Counted from the stretch's first letter, positions 8,683-17,233 are shown. The stretch is 64,000 bases of DNA from Desulfurobacterium sp. TC5-1 (GCF_000421485.1 NZ_ATXC01000002.1:62001-126000), one strand, 5' to 3'. The notes: generated from the letters alone by a model not told the origin. A program made the numbers and translations.

Positions 8683-9605
8683 TATGCTGCCTCCTCGCTA
8701 AGTTCCTTTTCAAGAAGGTGATGTGCGTACTCGTGAATTTTGGCAACAATCTCTTCGTTAGGCAGATTTTCTATAGACTTAACAAATTCATACCTTTCTC
8801 TAAGAGCTGGATACTTCTCAAGAAGCTCGGGCTCATGCTCGGCTGTTCTCTTGATGATTCTTCTCCATGAGCGGGGCCTCTCTTCCATCCACTCAATCTC
8901 AGGTGAAATACCTGTAAGCCATATCCAGTCCATCGGAAACTTGTGCGGACCGTAATGAGTCATGTAGAGGTGAACAAGGGCAATCCATCCAACGGCAACT
9001 AAAGCTTCGTCACCGTGCGCTAAATAAGCTATCTGAATAGTAACAGGAGGGAGGTGCAAAAATCCCGTGAAAACTTCCGGAAGCCACAGAATCCAGCCTG
9101 TAATACCAATAGCAAGCATACCCCAGCCAACTGCGAAGAAGTCAAATTTATCAACCCACATCCATTCATCATAATCTGGAGGTGATTTTCTAAAGCCAAG
9201 AAGATATTTAAAATAATGAACTACCGTAATATCCGAAGGACCTGGAAGAAGTCTGTAAGTATCCCAGAACCCATACTTTTTGACCCTATCCCTGTTGGCT
9301 ATCATAAACATTATGCAGTAGAAAACGACAAAGAGGAAGTCAAAAAACATTATCGCACCGTCCACTCTATGCATTATCATCAATCCATTTATCCCTCCCA
9401 GGGCCTTAACAATGTACTTTGCCCAAGGAGCATTCCAGTACTTAAGGGGAAAACCTGTGATGACTTGAATAATCATCGTCATGATACCTACGTGCATAAG
9501 CGACTGTATTGTCGTCCACTTTTCGACATAAAACTTATCACCATCAACGATGATAAGTTTCTCATAATCCTCTCTCATTCTGAATTTTTCTTTAAGCCAT
9601 CCCAT
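8682..9605 (-). CDS. Membrane cytochrome b, quinone-reactive type
   Basis: A 307-residue protein with four hydrophobic helices and conserved-looking His in each half: the helix after SLMHVGIMTMIIQVITGF, then MIMHRVDGAIMFFDFLF, then IAYLAHGDEALVAVGWIALVHLYMTHYGPHKFP. This matches the diheme cytochrome b family of formate dehydrogenase, thiosulfate reductase and NiFe-hydrogenase membrane subunits, which exchange electrons with menaquinone. The C-terminal 90 residues are hydrophilic and Glu-rich. It begins one base after the stop of the anchored multihaem protein. The pair resembles bc-type quinol oxidoreductases such as Geobacter CbcBA; this comparison is from memory and untested here. Confidence 0.85.
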   Translation of the reverse strand: MGWLKEKFRMREDYEKLIIVDGDKFYVEKWTTIQSLMHVGIMTMIIQVITGFPLKYWNAPWAKYIVKALGGINGLMIMHRVDGAIMFFDFLFVVFYCIMFMIANRDRVKKYGFWDTYRLLPGPSDITVVHYFKYLLGFRKSPPDYDEWMWVDKFDFFAVGWGMLAIGITGWILWLPEVFTGFLHLPPVTIQIAYLAHGDEALVAVGWIALVHLYMTHYGPHKFPMDWIWLTGISPEIEWMEERPRSWRRIIKRTAEHEPELLEKYPALRERYEFVKSIENLPNEEIVAKIHEYAHHLLEKELSEEAA

Positions 9606-9606
9606 G

Positions 9607-10719
9607 TTACTTCCTCCTCACGAATTTGAGGGTATCGAGAATAACAACTATCGCTGCAAAGAGAATAACTTGAGCAGCCATCCAGAACATTCCCTCTTCA
9701 ACACCCCACGCTATTGTTTGAGAAAGATCCTCACCAAGCACAGGGTCAACGTGAACCCACTTGGTCTGGGCAAAGTTTTTCATATGATACTTGGGAGCAA
9801 GTGGGTGACACTCTGTTGAACGACCACATGTCATTTCAATATTCCTTGGATTAATGGATGACCTTGGATCGTCTTTGTGGAAGATATCATGGAAGTTTCC
9901 ACCTTTGTTTGTATGACAGTCAAGACAGTCTGCTGCCCGCGTATCTGACCTGTCAAGATACAACATCTTTGAGTGCATTGTTTTTTCGTAAGAATCGACT
10001 GCCTCAAGTATCCTCTGCTTCAGGTATTTATTATGAATACCCTCCACTTCAATAGCTTCTTCCATTTTCTTCTCGTTCTCATGACAGCTTGCACAAAGTT
10101 CAACAATTTCCCAGCCGTCTCTCCTTGTCTTCACAAATTGAGAAACGTAGCCGTTTCTAATTACTGGAATGTCCATTCTGCTTGCCACGTGTGCAAGCCT
10201 ATCAGCTGACCACTCCTTGTTCGTATGACAGAGATAACATCTGTCAAAACTTCCTTCAAGAGTCTCGAATTTCTTGATGTCAACAAGAAGTCTGTTGGTG
10301 TGACAGTACTGGCAGTTTGGATAAAGATCCGGAGCCTTTTTGTAATTTTTACCGTGCACACTCTCTTCCCACGTCTTATAGACGGCAGCATGGGAAAACG
10401 GCCTTTTCGTTGCCGGATCAATCACGTGACACTTTGCCGCACAGTTTACTTCTCTCACGACCGCCCTGTTGTGAGGATAAGACGTCGCCTTTGTGTGACA
10501 CTCAGTACAGTGGATGTTTCTGTGAACTGAGTGAAGATACTTTGCATCGTTAATGCTGCAGTCCACAATTTCCTTCTCACCGTTTTCCTTTACCTCTACA
10601 ACTGACAGCCCCTTAAGTCTGTGACAGTAGAGACATCCATCGTCTCCTATGTTCACATTTGCACGGGCTGTTCCACAGAGGGTTAGCATTCCCAACAAGA
10701 ACATTATGAAAGCTCTCAC
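9607..10719 (-). CDS. Membrane-anchored multihaem c-type cytochrome (up to eight haems)
   Basis: A 370-residue protein with a signal peptide (MRAFIMFLLGMLTLCGTARA), a large periplasmic domain and a C-terminal transmembrane helix (QVILFAAIVVILDTL) ending in KFVRRK, so it should be anchored with its haems outside. It has six canonical CxxCH sites (CLYCH, CTECH, CQYCH, CYLCH, CASCH, CLDCH), one CX3CH (CAAKCH) and one CX5CH (CGRSTECH). Variant spacing occurs in catalytic or unusual haems of other multihaem enzymes, but whether these two bind haem is not certain. Its stop is one base from the cytochrome b start, so the two should form a complex that connects the quinone pool to periplasmic cytochromes. 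Confidence 0.85.
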   Translation of the reverse strand: MRAFIMFLLGMLTLCGTARANVNIGDDGCLYCHRLKGLSVVEVKENGEKEIVDCSINDAKYLHSVHRNIHCTECHTKATSYPHNRAVVREVNCAAKCHVIDPATKRPFSHAAVYKTWEESVHGKNYKKAPDLYPNCQYCHTNRLLVDIKKFETLEGSFDRCYLCHTNKEWSADRLAHVASRMDIPVIRNGYVSQFVKTRRDGWEIVELCASCHENEKKMEEAIEVEGIHNKYLKQRILEAVDSYEKTMHSKMLYLDRSDTRAADCLDCHTNKGGNFHDIFHKDDPRSSINPRNIEMTCGRSTECHPLAPKYHMKNFAQTKWVHVDPVLGEDLSQTIAWGVEEGMFWMAAQVILFAAIVVILDTLKFVRRK

Positions 10720-10756
10720 TCCAGACCCCCTACACTATAAGTTTCTTGTTTCCTTC

Positions 10757-11131
10757 TCATTGAGACACTCCCTGGGCATGACACGCCCTACAGCTTGCCA
10801 CACCCGGTTTTAAGAATTTCTGAGAGATCACCTCTGCCCTTTTCACATCAGGAACGTGCATCTCCACGTTAAAGTGATGGCAGGGTAAACATCCGTACTT
10901 TGAAATCACAGCCATGTGTTCCCTGTGACTGAACCTGGCAAGCGTTAGCTCCTTTTCCGGTACGGTTACCTTTGGCTTAACCTCTTCAACCTTTTTCTCT
11001 ACCCTGGGTTTCTCTTCCTCTGTTTTATTTTCCGTTACAGGTTTTTCCGTAACAGGTTTTGTCTGAACCGTACCACATGAAGCTGCAAAAAGAACCGCCG
11101 CTGATAAAAACAGTACTTTCCTCATCTCCAC
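10757..11131 (-). CDS. Diheme c-type cytochrome lipoprotein
   Basis: A 124-residue protein with a short leader and lipobox (LFAASC), then a Pro/Glu/Lys/Val-rich tether of about 40 residues and a small C-terminal domain with two haem sites, CLPCH and CRACH. The HREHM and HHFNVEMH His may act as distal ligands. The GTG at 11131 and an in-frame ATG at 11125 are both possible starts. It is the first gene after the promoter at 11248-11276. A lipid-anchored, flexibly tethered diheme domain fits a shuttle between membrane and periplasmic cytochromes (inference). Confidence 0.85.
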   Translation of the reverse strand: MEMRKVLFLSAAVLFAASCGTVQTKPVTEKPVTENKTEEEKPRVEKKVEEVKPKVTVPEKELTLARFSHREHMAVISKYGCLPCHHFNVEMHVPDVKRAEVISQKFLKPGVASCRACHAQGVSQ

Positions 11132-11247
11132 CCATCCTTATGCACATTTGTTTTTATGTGAAAGGTTATTGTAAACTTCACCCCTTTTTCCACCACCATC
11201 TATGTACAAACCTCCTATCCCACCATAAAACAAACATTCTGGAAGGT

Positions 11248-11276
11248 ATGTTAGAAAAAATTACCACCCATGTCAA
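11248..11276 (-). promoter_or_regulatory. Sigma70-type promoter of the cytochrome operon
   Basis: On the minus strand the sequence reads TTGACA (11271-11276), a 17-base spacer, then TAACAT (11248-11253). The -35 is a perfect consensus and the -10 differs at one position. It lies about 117 bases upstream of the first cytochrome start, leaving a leader of roughly 110 bases. No other strong promoter was seen inside the block, so it may drive everything down to the binding lipoprotein. Confidence 0.75.
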
Positions 11277-11285
11277 GCTAATTAT

Positions 11286-12080
11286 CTATATGTAATTGTA
11301 TAAATTTATCAATGTCTGCTTTAATGTAGTTGTCAGTGCCTCATTTTTTAACCTGACGTTTTCAAGAACCTCTTCATGGGTTGTATTCACACTTAAAGCA
11401 TCATTAGCAACCACAGCTACTGCACCAACTTTCATACCGTAAAACCGCGCCGCAATAATTTCCGGAACTGTTGACATACTAACGACATCCACTCCCAACA
11501 TTGAAAGCATTCTTATCTCGGCAAACGTCTCATAGTTGGGTCCATGCATTGCAGCAAGCACTCCGCTCATAGCAGACACTTTAGACTTAAAAGCACAGTC
11601 TAAAAAAGCATCAATAAACTGTCTATCGTAGGCAAACTTTAAATCTACAAAAACATCGCTCCCATACGTTTTTATCAATCCTGTGAGAGGGTTCTTGCCT
11701 ATAAGGTTTATATGATCCTCAACGACAACAAGATGAGAAGCGGCAGCTCGTCTCGAAACAGCCCCCGCAGCACACGTGGCTATGAAAAACTTACAGCCAA
11801 GCAGATGGGACAGGCGGGGAATAGCTCTAATCTCTTCATCGCTCCTTCCCTCATAATAGTGAAACCGCCCTGAAAAAACCAAAGCAGAAATAACACCTAT
11901 GTTAACCAGCTTAAGGATTCCTCTGTGACCCGGGACGGAGGGAACGGGCATTTCAGGAATCTCATTGTAAGGTATCTCAAAAGAAACATCCCCTATTTCG
12001 ACACCCGAACCAAGAACAATAGCAACGTCAAAAGCTTCTGTCCCGGAAAGTTCTTTAATGTAATCTGCTGCCCTTTTCAC
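11286..12080 (-). CDS. Purine nucleoside phosphorylase (PNP/MTAP family)
   Basis: About 264 residues with the trimeric purine nucleoside phosphorylase signatures: GSGVEIG phosphate loop, VPGHRG, SGRFHYYEG, GPNYETFAEIRM and the base-pocket segment VVANDALS with Asn. These enzymes cleave purine nucleosides with phosphate to ribose 1-phosphate and free base in salvage. The Asn suggests 6-oxopurines (inosine, guanosine). I prefer the GTG at 12080, because GAGGG lies six bases upstream; a TTG at 12083 would add one residue. It is transcribed away from the Fur-family gene. Confidence 0.9.
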   Translation of the reverse strand: MKRAADYIKELSGTEAFDVAIVLGSGVEIGDVSFEIPYNEIPEMPVPSVPGHRGILKLVNIGVISALVFSGRFHYYEGRSDEEIRAIPRLSHLLGCKFFIATCAAGAVSRRAAASHLVVVEDHINLIGKNPLTGLIKTYGSDVFVDLKFAYDRQFIDAFLDCAFKSKVSAMSGVLAAMHGPNYETFAEIRMLSMLGVDVVSMSTVPEIIAARFYGMKVGAVAVVANDALSVNTTHEEVLENVRLKNEALTTTLKQTLINLYNYI

Positions 12081-12207
12081 CAATTTCCCTCATAAAAGGT
12101 GTTTTAATCATTATACACACAAAAACCTTATCAAGGGAATTTTATAAAAAAAACAGAATTTTATCAACACCAGACAATTATCATTACCCGTTATATCTAA
12201 AATCAAT

Positions 12208-12236
12208 TTTACAAAAATTTGCAAGCAGGTTATAAT
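12208..12236 (+). promoter_or_regulatory. Promoter of the Fur-family gene, with AT-rich operator-like repeat
   Basis: TTTACA (12208-12213), a 17-base spacer and a perfect TATAAT (12231-12236) precede the Fur-family start by about 40 bases. The -10 lies in TTATAATTAATAATAA, which is partly palindromic and resembles the AT-rich 7-1-7 boxes of Fur/PerR regulators. Autoregulation is therefore possible but only inferred. Confidence 0.65.
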
Positions 12237-12274
12237 TAATAATAAATCTTATTTTTACCACGGGAGATACCTCT

Positions 12275-12700
12275 ATGGAGAACCGCAAAAATAAGAGACA
12301 GACAAAACAAAAGATTGTTATATATCAAACAGTTATGTCATCCAAAGACCACCCGACGGCCGAGCAGGTTTACGAGAGAGCAAAGAAAGAACTTAAAACC
12401 ATCAGCCTTGCCACCGTTTACAGAGTTTTGAAAGAACTGGTAAGGGAAGGAAAAATCGGTGAAATCGTCGTTAACAAACAGTCTCGTTATGACTACAAGA
12501 CTGAATATCATCACCATTTTGTCTGCACTTACTGCGGTAGAATATTTGACATCGATATCCCTATATGCGACATGGCAAGAAAGTTCGTAGAGGAACCAGG
12601 CCACATCATAGAAAATGCGCAGCATACATTCTTTGGAAAGTGTAAGATCTGCGCCCGGAAAGAAAAAGATAAAACCGGCATTCCACCTTCCACACCTTAA
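12275..12700 (+). CDS. Fur-family metalloregulator (Fur/PerR type)
   Basis: A 141-residue repressor. The N-terminal winged helix is clear (KDHPTAEQVYERAKK, then ISLATVYRVLKELVREG as the recognition helix). The C-terminal dimer domain has HHHFVCTYC, IFDIDIP and a second CKIC pair, which together form the structural zinc site of the PerR/Fur group. The His cluster after the hinge is the usual regulatory metal site. Iron or peroxide sensing would be the expected role, and iron supply for many haems is an obvious need here. Fur, PerR and Zur cannot be told apart from these features. Its stop is six bases from the convergent aldehyde dehydrogenase stop. Confidence 0.9.
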   Translation: MENRKNKRQTKQKIVIYQTVMSSKDHPTAEQVYERAKKELKTISLATVYRVLKELVREGKIGEIVVNKQSRYDYKTEYHHHFVCTYCGRIFDIDIPICDMARKFVEEPGHIIENAQHTFFGKCKICARKEKDKTGIPPSTP

Positions 12701-12706
12701 CAACCT

Positions 12707-14140
12707 TCAAAAGTTAATATCAAAACAGATCGTCTTTATTTCCGTCATCTCTTCAATGGCAAAAAGCGGACCTTCCCGTCCAATTCCGCTCTCTTTTACC
12801 CCACCGTAAGGCATCTGATCAACCCTAAATGTTGGAATTTCATTTACCATTATTCCGCCAGCTTCAACTTCTTCAGAAAACTTAAACGCCGCCCTTAAAT
12901 CATCTGTAAATATACCTGCCTGAAGACCGTATCTTGAAAGATTAACCTTTTCTATCGCCTCATCAACACTTTTTACTCTGTTCACCACTATAACCGGACC
13001 GAAAACCTCACCGATAAATAACCTTACATCCTCAGGAACATTAATAACTATAGTCGGTTCTATAACTGTATCGGAAAGCCTTTTACCACCGCAAACAACT
13101 TTGGCACCAGCAGATACTGCCTCTTCAATCCATTCCATTATTCTATCTGCCGCTTGAACATCTATAACAGACCCCATATCGGTAGTCTCTTCAAGCGGAT
13201 TACCAATCTTCAAGGTCTTTGTAAATTCAACAGCCCTGTTAATAAAATCATCAAAGAGAGAATCATGAACAAACACTCTCTGAACAGATATACAGACCTG
13301 ACCTGCAAGGGCAAATCCGCCACGACAGATCTTTTCAGATACAAAATCAAGCCTTACCAATTGGTCTTTGTCAACATAAACCCCCGCATTTGAACCAAGC
13401 TCCATCGCATACTTTTTCAAACCGCCTCGAGACATTATTATTTTTCCAGTTTCAACGCTTCCCGTAAAAGTTATCATCCTTACCCTTTCATCCCTCACAA
13501 GAGCATCACCAACTTTCTCACCGTAACCTGTAATCACATTTACAGCTTCAGGTGGAAATCCTGCTTCTATCAAAATTTCTGCAAGCTTTATAACAACAAG
13601 AGATGTATTCTCGGAAGGTTTTATAACAACGCTATTACCTGCAGCAAGTGCAGGACCAACTTTGTGACAGGTAAGGTTAAGAGGGAAGTTGAAAGGTGTA
13701 ATACAGCCGATAACACCAAGAGGAACTCTCCTGTAAAAACCGACCTTTCCTCTTATTCCCGGTGCTGCATCAAAATTCACTTCTTCACCAGTTATCCTTT
13801 TCGCCTCTTCCGCTGATAGAGTCAAAGTATTAACTGCCCTGCCAACCTCCCCCATTGACTCTCTTATTGTTTTTCCAACCTCTTTTGTAAGAAGTTCCGC
13901 AATCTCATAACTCCTGTTTGAAAGTATCCTTGCCGCCTTCGAAAGAATAGAGTACCTATCGTAAGCGGTAAGTTCTTTCATCTTCTCAAAACCTTTAATG
14001 GCGGCATCAACAGCTCTTCTCGCATCCTCTTCATCGCCGTCAGGAATAGTTCCGACAACAGAATTATCGTAAGGGAACAGTATTTCTATTTCTTTATCTT
14101 TAAATATCTTCTCACCACCTATCAACATGTAACCTTTCAT
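12707..14140 (-). CDS. NAD(P)-dependent aldehyde dehydrogenase
   Basis: A 477-residue member of the aldehyde dehydrogenase superfamily. Visible are CITPFNFPLN (cofactor-binding Asn motif), VIKPSENTS, ITFTGSVETG (Rossmann turn), the general-base MELGSNAG with Glu, the catalytic Cys in AGQVCISVQR, and GEVFGPVI. The MVNEIPTFRVDQMPYGGVKESGIGREG tail region is of the lactaldehyde/succinate-semialdehyde/glycolaldehyde subgroup. It oxidises an aldehyde to the acid in the cytoplasm; the substrate is not predictable. The start at ATG 14140 follows GGGAGG. It lies 12 bases after the diguanylate cyclase gene. Confidence 0.9.
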   Translation of the reverse strand: MKGYMLIGGEKIFKDKEIEILFPYDNSVVGTIPDGDEEDARRAVDAAIKGFEKMKELTAYDRYSILSKAARILSNRSYEIAELLTKEVGKTIRESMGEVGRAVNTLTLSAEEAKRITGEEVNFDAAPGIRGKVGFYRRVPLGVIGCITPFNFPLNLTCHKVGPALAAGNSVVIKPSENTSLVVIKLAEILIEAGFPPEAVNVITGYGEKVGDALVRDERVRMITFTGSVETGKIIMSRGGLKKYAMELGSNAGVYVDKDQLVRLDFVSEKICRGGFALAGQVCISVQRVFVHDSLFDDFINRAVEFTKTLKIGNPLEETTDMGSVIDVQAADRIMEWIEEAVSAGAKVVCGGKRLSDTVIEPTIVINVPEDVRLFIGEVFGPVIVVNRVKSVDEAIEKVNLSRYGLQAGIFTDDLRAAFKFSEEVEAGGIMVNEIPTFRVDQMPYGGVKESGIGREGPLFAIEEMTEIKTICFDINF

Positions 14141-14152
14141 TGCAACCTCCCT

Positions 14153-15181
14153 TTACTCAAGCGACTCTATGCGGTTCCCGCCACGATTCTTAGCAAGATA
14201 AAGAGCTTCGTCAAGTCTCCGCAAAAGTTCATCCATAGTATCATCATTCTTTAAAGATGTAACACCCATGCTTACTGTAATTTTACCACCTATTTTGGCA
14301 AAAATGCCATCCATTACTCTTTTCAACTTCTCTGCAAGTTTAATGGCCCCGTATATATCAGTATGGGGCGCAAAAATGACAAACTCATCATCACCCCATC
14401 TCACAATGATATCTGCACCTCTCACATTTTTTTCAATTGTCTTCACTATCTGTCTTAAAAAAGTGTTTCCAACTTCGTAACCAAAGGTTTTATTAACTTC
14501 TCTAAAATTATCTATATCAAACATTATCAATGATACTGGAATACCGTACCTTTTTGACCGGGGAATCTCTTTTTCAAGATTTTCAAGAAACCGTGCACGA
14601 GAAACTGCTCCGGTAAGCTCATCTTTGGATGTTAACCATTTTAAAAGAAATTGCTGTTTCTCCATAACCTTAGCATATAGAAATCCCCCAGCTATCATAA
14701 AAAGGTAAAATATTAGCATCTCCTGAAGAAAGTAGAGCTCATTGCCGGAGAACTGCCTGCGAAAAAGAAAATCAACAATAAAAACAACTATTCCAAAGAA
14801 AAAAGAGAGAAAAAGCGCCGTTTCTGAAGGAAACAGAATAAAAGCAAGGGCCGGGAAAAGGGCGAACCACATATACATAAACGGAACATTTTGAAAAATA
14901 ACGCCCAAAAGTATGACGGCAACTGCAAACATTAAAGTAAGCTTTGAATATCCATACTTTCCTATTTTATAGAGAAAAAAACCAAAAAGGAGTATTAACT
15001 CTGCTATTAGAGAAGCTTCTACGATAACGTACTTTCCAAAGATGTAGTTTCTCAAAGCGCCAAATACCGGTACAGTCAATATGCCTGCCAGCAGGAGATA
15101 ATAGAATATCGCCTGCCTCAACCCTTCAAGATCAGTTGTGTCTGTCAAACAACAAGCCCGTTTCAAACCTGCAACATTCAT
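14153..15181 (-). CDS. Membrane diguanylate cyclase (GGDEF domain)
   Basis: A 342-residue protein with about six N-terminal hydrophobic helices (to roughly residue 170) followed by a GGDEF domain. The signature loop reads GDDEF, a functional-looking variant, preceded at the usual distance by RGAD, which is an allosteric I-site (RxxD). DELTGAVSRARFLENLE and SLIMFDIDNFREVN are the metal- and GTP-binding stretches. It should make cyclic di-GMP in response to a signal sensed in the membrane. It is a close paralogue of the adjacent gene at 15301-16350, sharing VFQNVPFMYMWFALFPA-type segments. Confidence 0.9.
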   Translation of the reverse strand: MNVAGLKRACCLTDTTDLEGLRQAIFYYLLLAGILTVPVFGALRNYIFGKYVIVEASLIAELILLFGFFLYKIGKYGYSKLTLMFAVAVILLGVIFQNVPFMYMWFALFPALAFILFPSETALFLSFFFGIVVFIVDFLFRRQFSGNELYFLQEMLIFYLFMIAGGFLYAKVMEKQQFLLKWLTSKDELTGAVSRARFLENLEKEIPRSKRYGIPVSLIMFDIDNFREVNKTFGYEVGNTFLRQIVKTIEKNVRGADIIVRWGDDEFVIFAPHTDIYGAIKLAEKLKRVMDGIFAKIGGKITVSMGVTSLKNDDTMDELLRRLDEALYLAKNRGGNRIESLE

Positions 15182-15232
15182 TCCTCAAATCCCCCTCAAA
15201 ACTCTTAAAAATCCATTTAAGATTCCTTACCG

Positions 15233-15261
15233 ACTATACAAACACAAAAAGATTTTAACAA
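15233..15261 (-). promoter_or_regulatory. Promoter of the first GGDEF gene
   Basis: The minus strand carries TTGTTA (15256-15261), a 17-base spacer and TATAGT (15233-15238), about 50 bases before the ATG at 15181. This suggests the downstream GGDEF and aldehyde dehydrogenase genes have their own promoter besides any read-through. Confidence 0.5.
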
Positions 15262-15300
15262 AAATTTCTTTAATCGTTAGCAAGTACAAAGCAGAAAAAT

Positions 15301-16350
15301 TTAAGGTGCCACTTCTACTCTATTTCTTCCCTCTCTTTTGGCCTTGTAAAGCACTTTATCCACCTTTTTTAATAAATCATCTATTGTGTCATTCTTCTCA
15401 AGCTGGGCTACACCGAAGCTAACGGTAACCTTTCCTACCTCATCAAAGTTGGCTTTCTCTATATTCTGTCTTATTTTTTCCGCTAAAACAGCCGCACCTT
15501 CTTTTTTTGTATTTGGTAAAAATATAATAAACTCTTCTCCGCCCCATCTGACCAGCGTATCTACCTTTCTTATACTATCTTTTACTATTTTAGCTATCTT
15601 TTTAAGAACTCTATCGCCGGCATCGTGACCGTAGGTGTCGTTCACCTTTTTAAAGTGGTCTATGTCAAACATAATAAGCGAAATGGGATAGTTGTAACGC
15701 CTTGCCCTTTCAAACTCACTCTCAAAATCTTCAAGAAATTTCCACCTGTTATAAGCCCCTGTGAGCATATCTTTCGTTGCGAGTCTTTGTAAAATCAACT
15801 CATGTTCTTCAAGAATCTTTGAGTAAAGATAACCGCCAAAAACCATAAAACAGTAGAAAATCAAAACTTCCTGCACATAGTAAAACTTTAGCCAGAAAGC
15901 ACGGCCGTGGAGAACAAACTCAATAAAAACTATGGCAGCTCCAAAAATAATAGAAGCCCCGAGGGCTATACCGGCAGGGAATAGAACGAACGCAACGGCA
16001 GGGAAGAGCGCAAACCACATGTAGTTGTAGTGTACATCCTGAACAAGTATGCCCACAAGAATCGTAAAAACGCCCGTAATAACAAAGGCTCTTGAAAAGG
16101 CAAAATTCTTAAGTTTAAAAAATATATAGGCAACAAACAGCAAAAGTTCCGCCACCACGGAAAAAAGTGCTATCTTGGTTTGACCAAGCAATATATTGCG
16201 CAAAACTGCAACAAAAGGAATCGATACAAGTCCTATAACAATCGTGTACTTTAAAATCGTAAGTCGATAGGGCGTAAAATCTTCTCCTTCTTTTGAAGCG
16301 TTGACAAAAACGGAATACTGTATATCTCTGAAGCTGTTTTTAAAATCCAT
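15301..16350 (-). CDS. Membrane diguanylate cyclase (GGDEF domain), paralogue
   Basis: A 349-residue protein with the same architecture as its neighbour: about six membrane helices, a short coiled link (ILEEHELILQRLATK) and a GGDEF domain with the active loop GGEEF. RKVD five residues before the loop is an I-site for product inhibition. DMLTGAYNRWKFLEDFE and SLIMFDIDHFKKVNDTYGHDAGD are canonical. It should synthesise cyclic di-GMP, a regulator of pili, secretion and biofilm. The ATG at 16350 follows GAGAGG and lies 21 bases after the phosphorylase stop, so it is probably in the queF transcript. Confidence 0.92.
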   Translation of the reverse strand: MDFKNSFRDIQYSVFVNASKEGEDFTPYRLTILKYTIVIGLVSIPFVAVLRNILLGQTKIALFSVVAELLLFVAYIFFKLKNFAFSRAFVITGVFTILVGILVQDVHYNYMWFALFPAVAFVLFPAGIALGASIIFGAAIVFIEFVLHGRAFWLKFYYVQEVLIFYCFMVFGGYLYSKILEEHELILQRLATKDMLTGAYNRWKFLEDFESEFERARRYNYPISLIMFDIDHFKKVNDTYGHDAGDRVLKKIAKIVKDSIRKVDTLVRWGGEEFIIFLPNTKKEGAAVLAEKIRQNIEKANFDEVGKVTVSFGVAQLEKNDTIDDLLKKVDKVLYKAKREGRNRVEVAP

Positions 16351-16371
16351 TGAAACCTCTCAACCGCAACA

Positions 16372-17229
16372 TCAAAACCAGGTTTTCCAATCTTCACCTA
16401 TCATGCCTTTTATCCTGTACCTCTTCATCGTGTCCTTACAGGGACACTTCCTGTCTTTTGAATATAGAACTTCCAAAAGAGAAAGCATAATTTCCGGAAA
16501 GCGGCTCACTGCTTCATCAACTACCTTCTTCTGTTCTTCGGGAAGCATACCCTCAAAAAGAATTCCTGCTTTAAACTCATAAGGTTTTATTCCCTCCGCA
16601 TAATTAGTAACATAACAGACCGCACCGTAACACATCTCTAATTCTTTAGCCAGAAAAACTTCTGGAACAAGGGTCATACCTACAAGATCACCACCAAGCT
16701 TTCTATACATCCTTATTTCTGCCGGCGTTTCAAGACGTGGACCCTCAGTACACACGTACGTCCCGCCAGGATGAAAATCATAACCCATCTTGGTTAGCAC
16801 TTCCTTAAGAGCAGCCCTTATCTCGGGGCAGAAAACAGGATTCTGTCTCACAAAACCGAGGCCCTTATTTTCAAAAAATGTATAATCTCTCTTCTTCGTA
16901 AAGTCTATTAAATCATCTGGAATTACATAATCACCCGGCTTAAATTCTTCTCTCATTGAACCAGGACCTGTCCAGGCAACGATCCGCTCGGCGCCACATT
17001 CTTTTGCTGCATAGATGTTGGCACGATAATTAACAAATGGAGCAGTAACCTCGTAATCTTTTTCCCCGTGGCGGGAGAGAAAGAGAAATTCAAAACCGGC
17101 CAATGACTTTATTTTATAAACAGGATTGGAAAGTCCAAAGGGTGTCTCTATCCGCTTCTTCCACAACACCTTACCAAAACGTTCTTTATCTAAAAAATAG
17201 GCACCACTTCCACCAAGAATCAGTATCAT
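16372..17229 (-). CDS. MTAP-family purine nucleoside phosphorylase
   Basis: The start at ATG 17229 gives MILILGGSGAYFL, the usual N terminus of the family; a longer frame to 17337 lies inside queF and is not needed. The 285-residue protein has LSRHGEKD, VNYRANI, CTEGPRLETPAEIRMYR and GMTLVPEVFLAKE, all of S-methyl-5'-thioadenosine phosphorylases. The base-pocket segment reads TNYAEG. In this superfamily Asp at that point favours 6-amino purines and Asn favours 6-oxo purines, so methylthioinosine or inosine is as likely a substrate as methylthioadenosine. Cys-rich KCPCKD lies near the C terminus. It follows queF by four bases. Confidence 0.88.
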   Translation of the reverse strand: MILILGGSGAYFLDKERFGKVLWKKRIETPFGLSNPVYKIKSLAGFEFLFLSRHGEKDYEVTAPFVNYRANIYAAKECGAERIVAWTGPGSMREEFKPGDYVIPDDLIDFTKKRDYTFFENKGLGFVRQNPVFCPEIRAALKEVLTKMGYDFHPGGTYVCTEGPRLETPAEIRMYRKLGGDLVGMTLVPEVFLAKELEMCYGAVCYVTNYAEGIKPYEFKAGILFEGMLPEEQKKVVDEAVSRFPEIMLSLLEVLYSKDRKCPCKDTMKRYRIKGMIGEDWKTWF

Positions 17230-17233
17230 AAAG

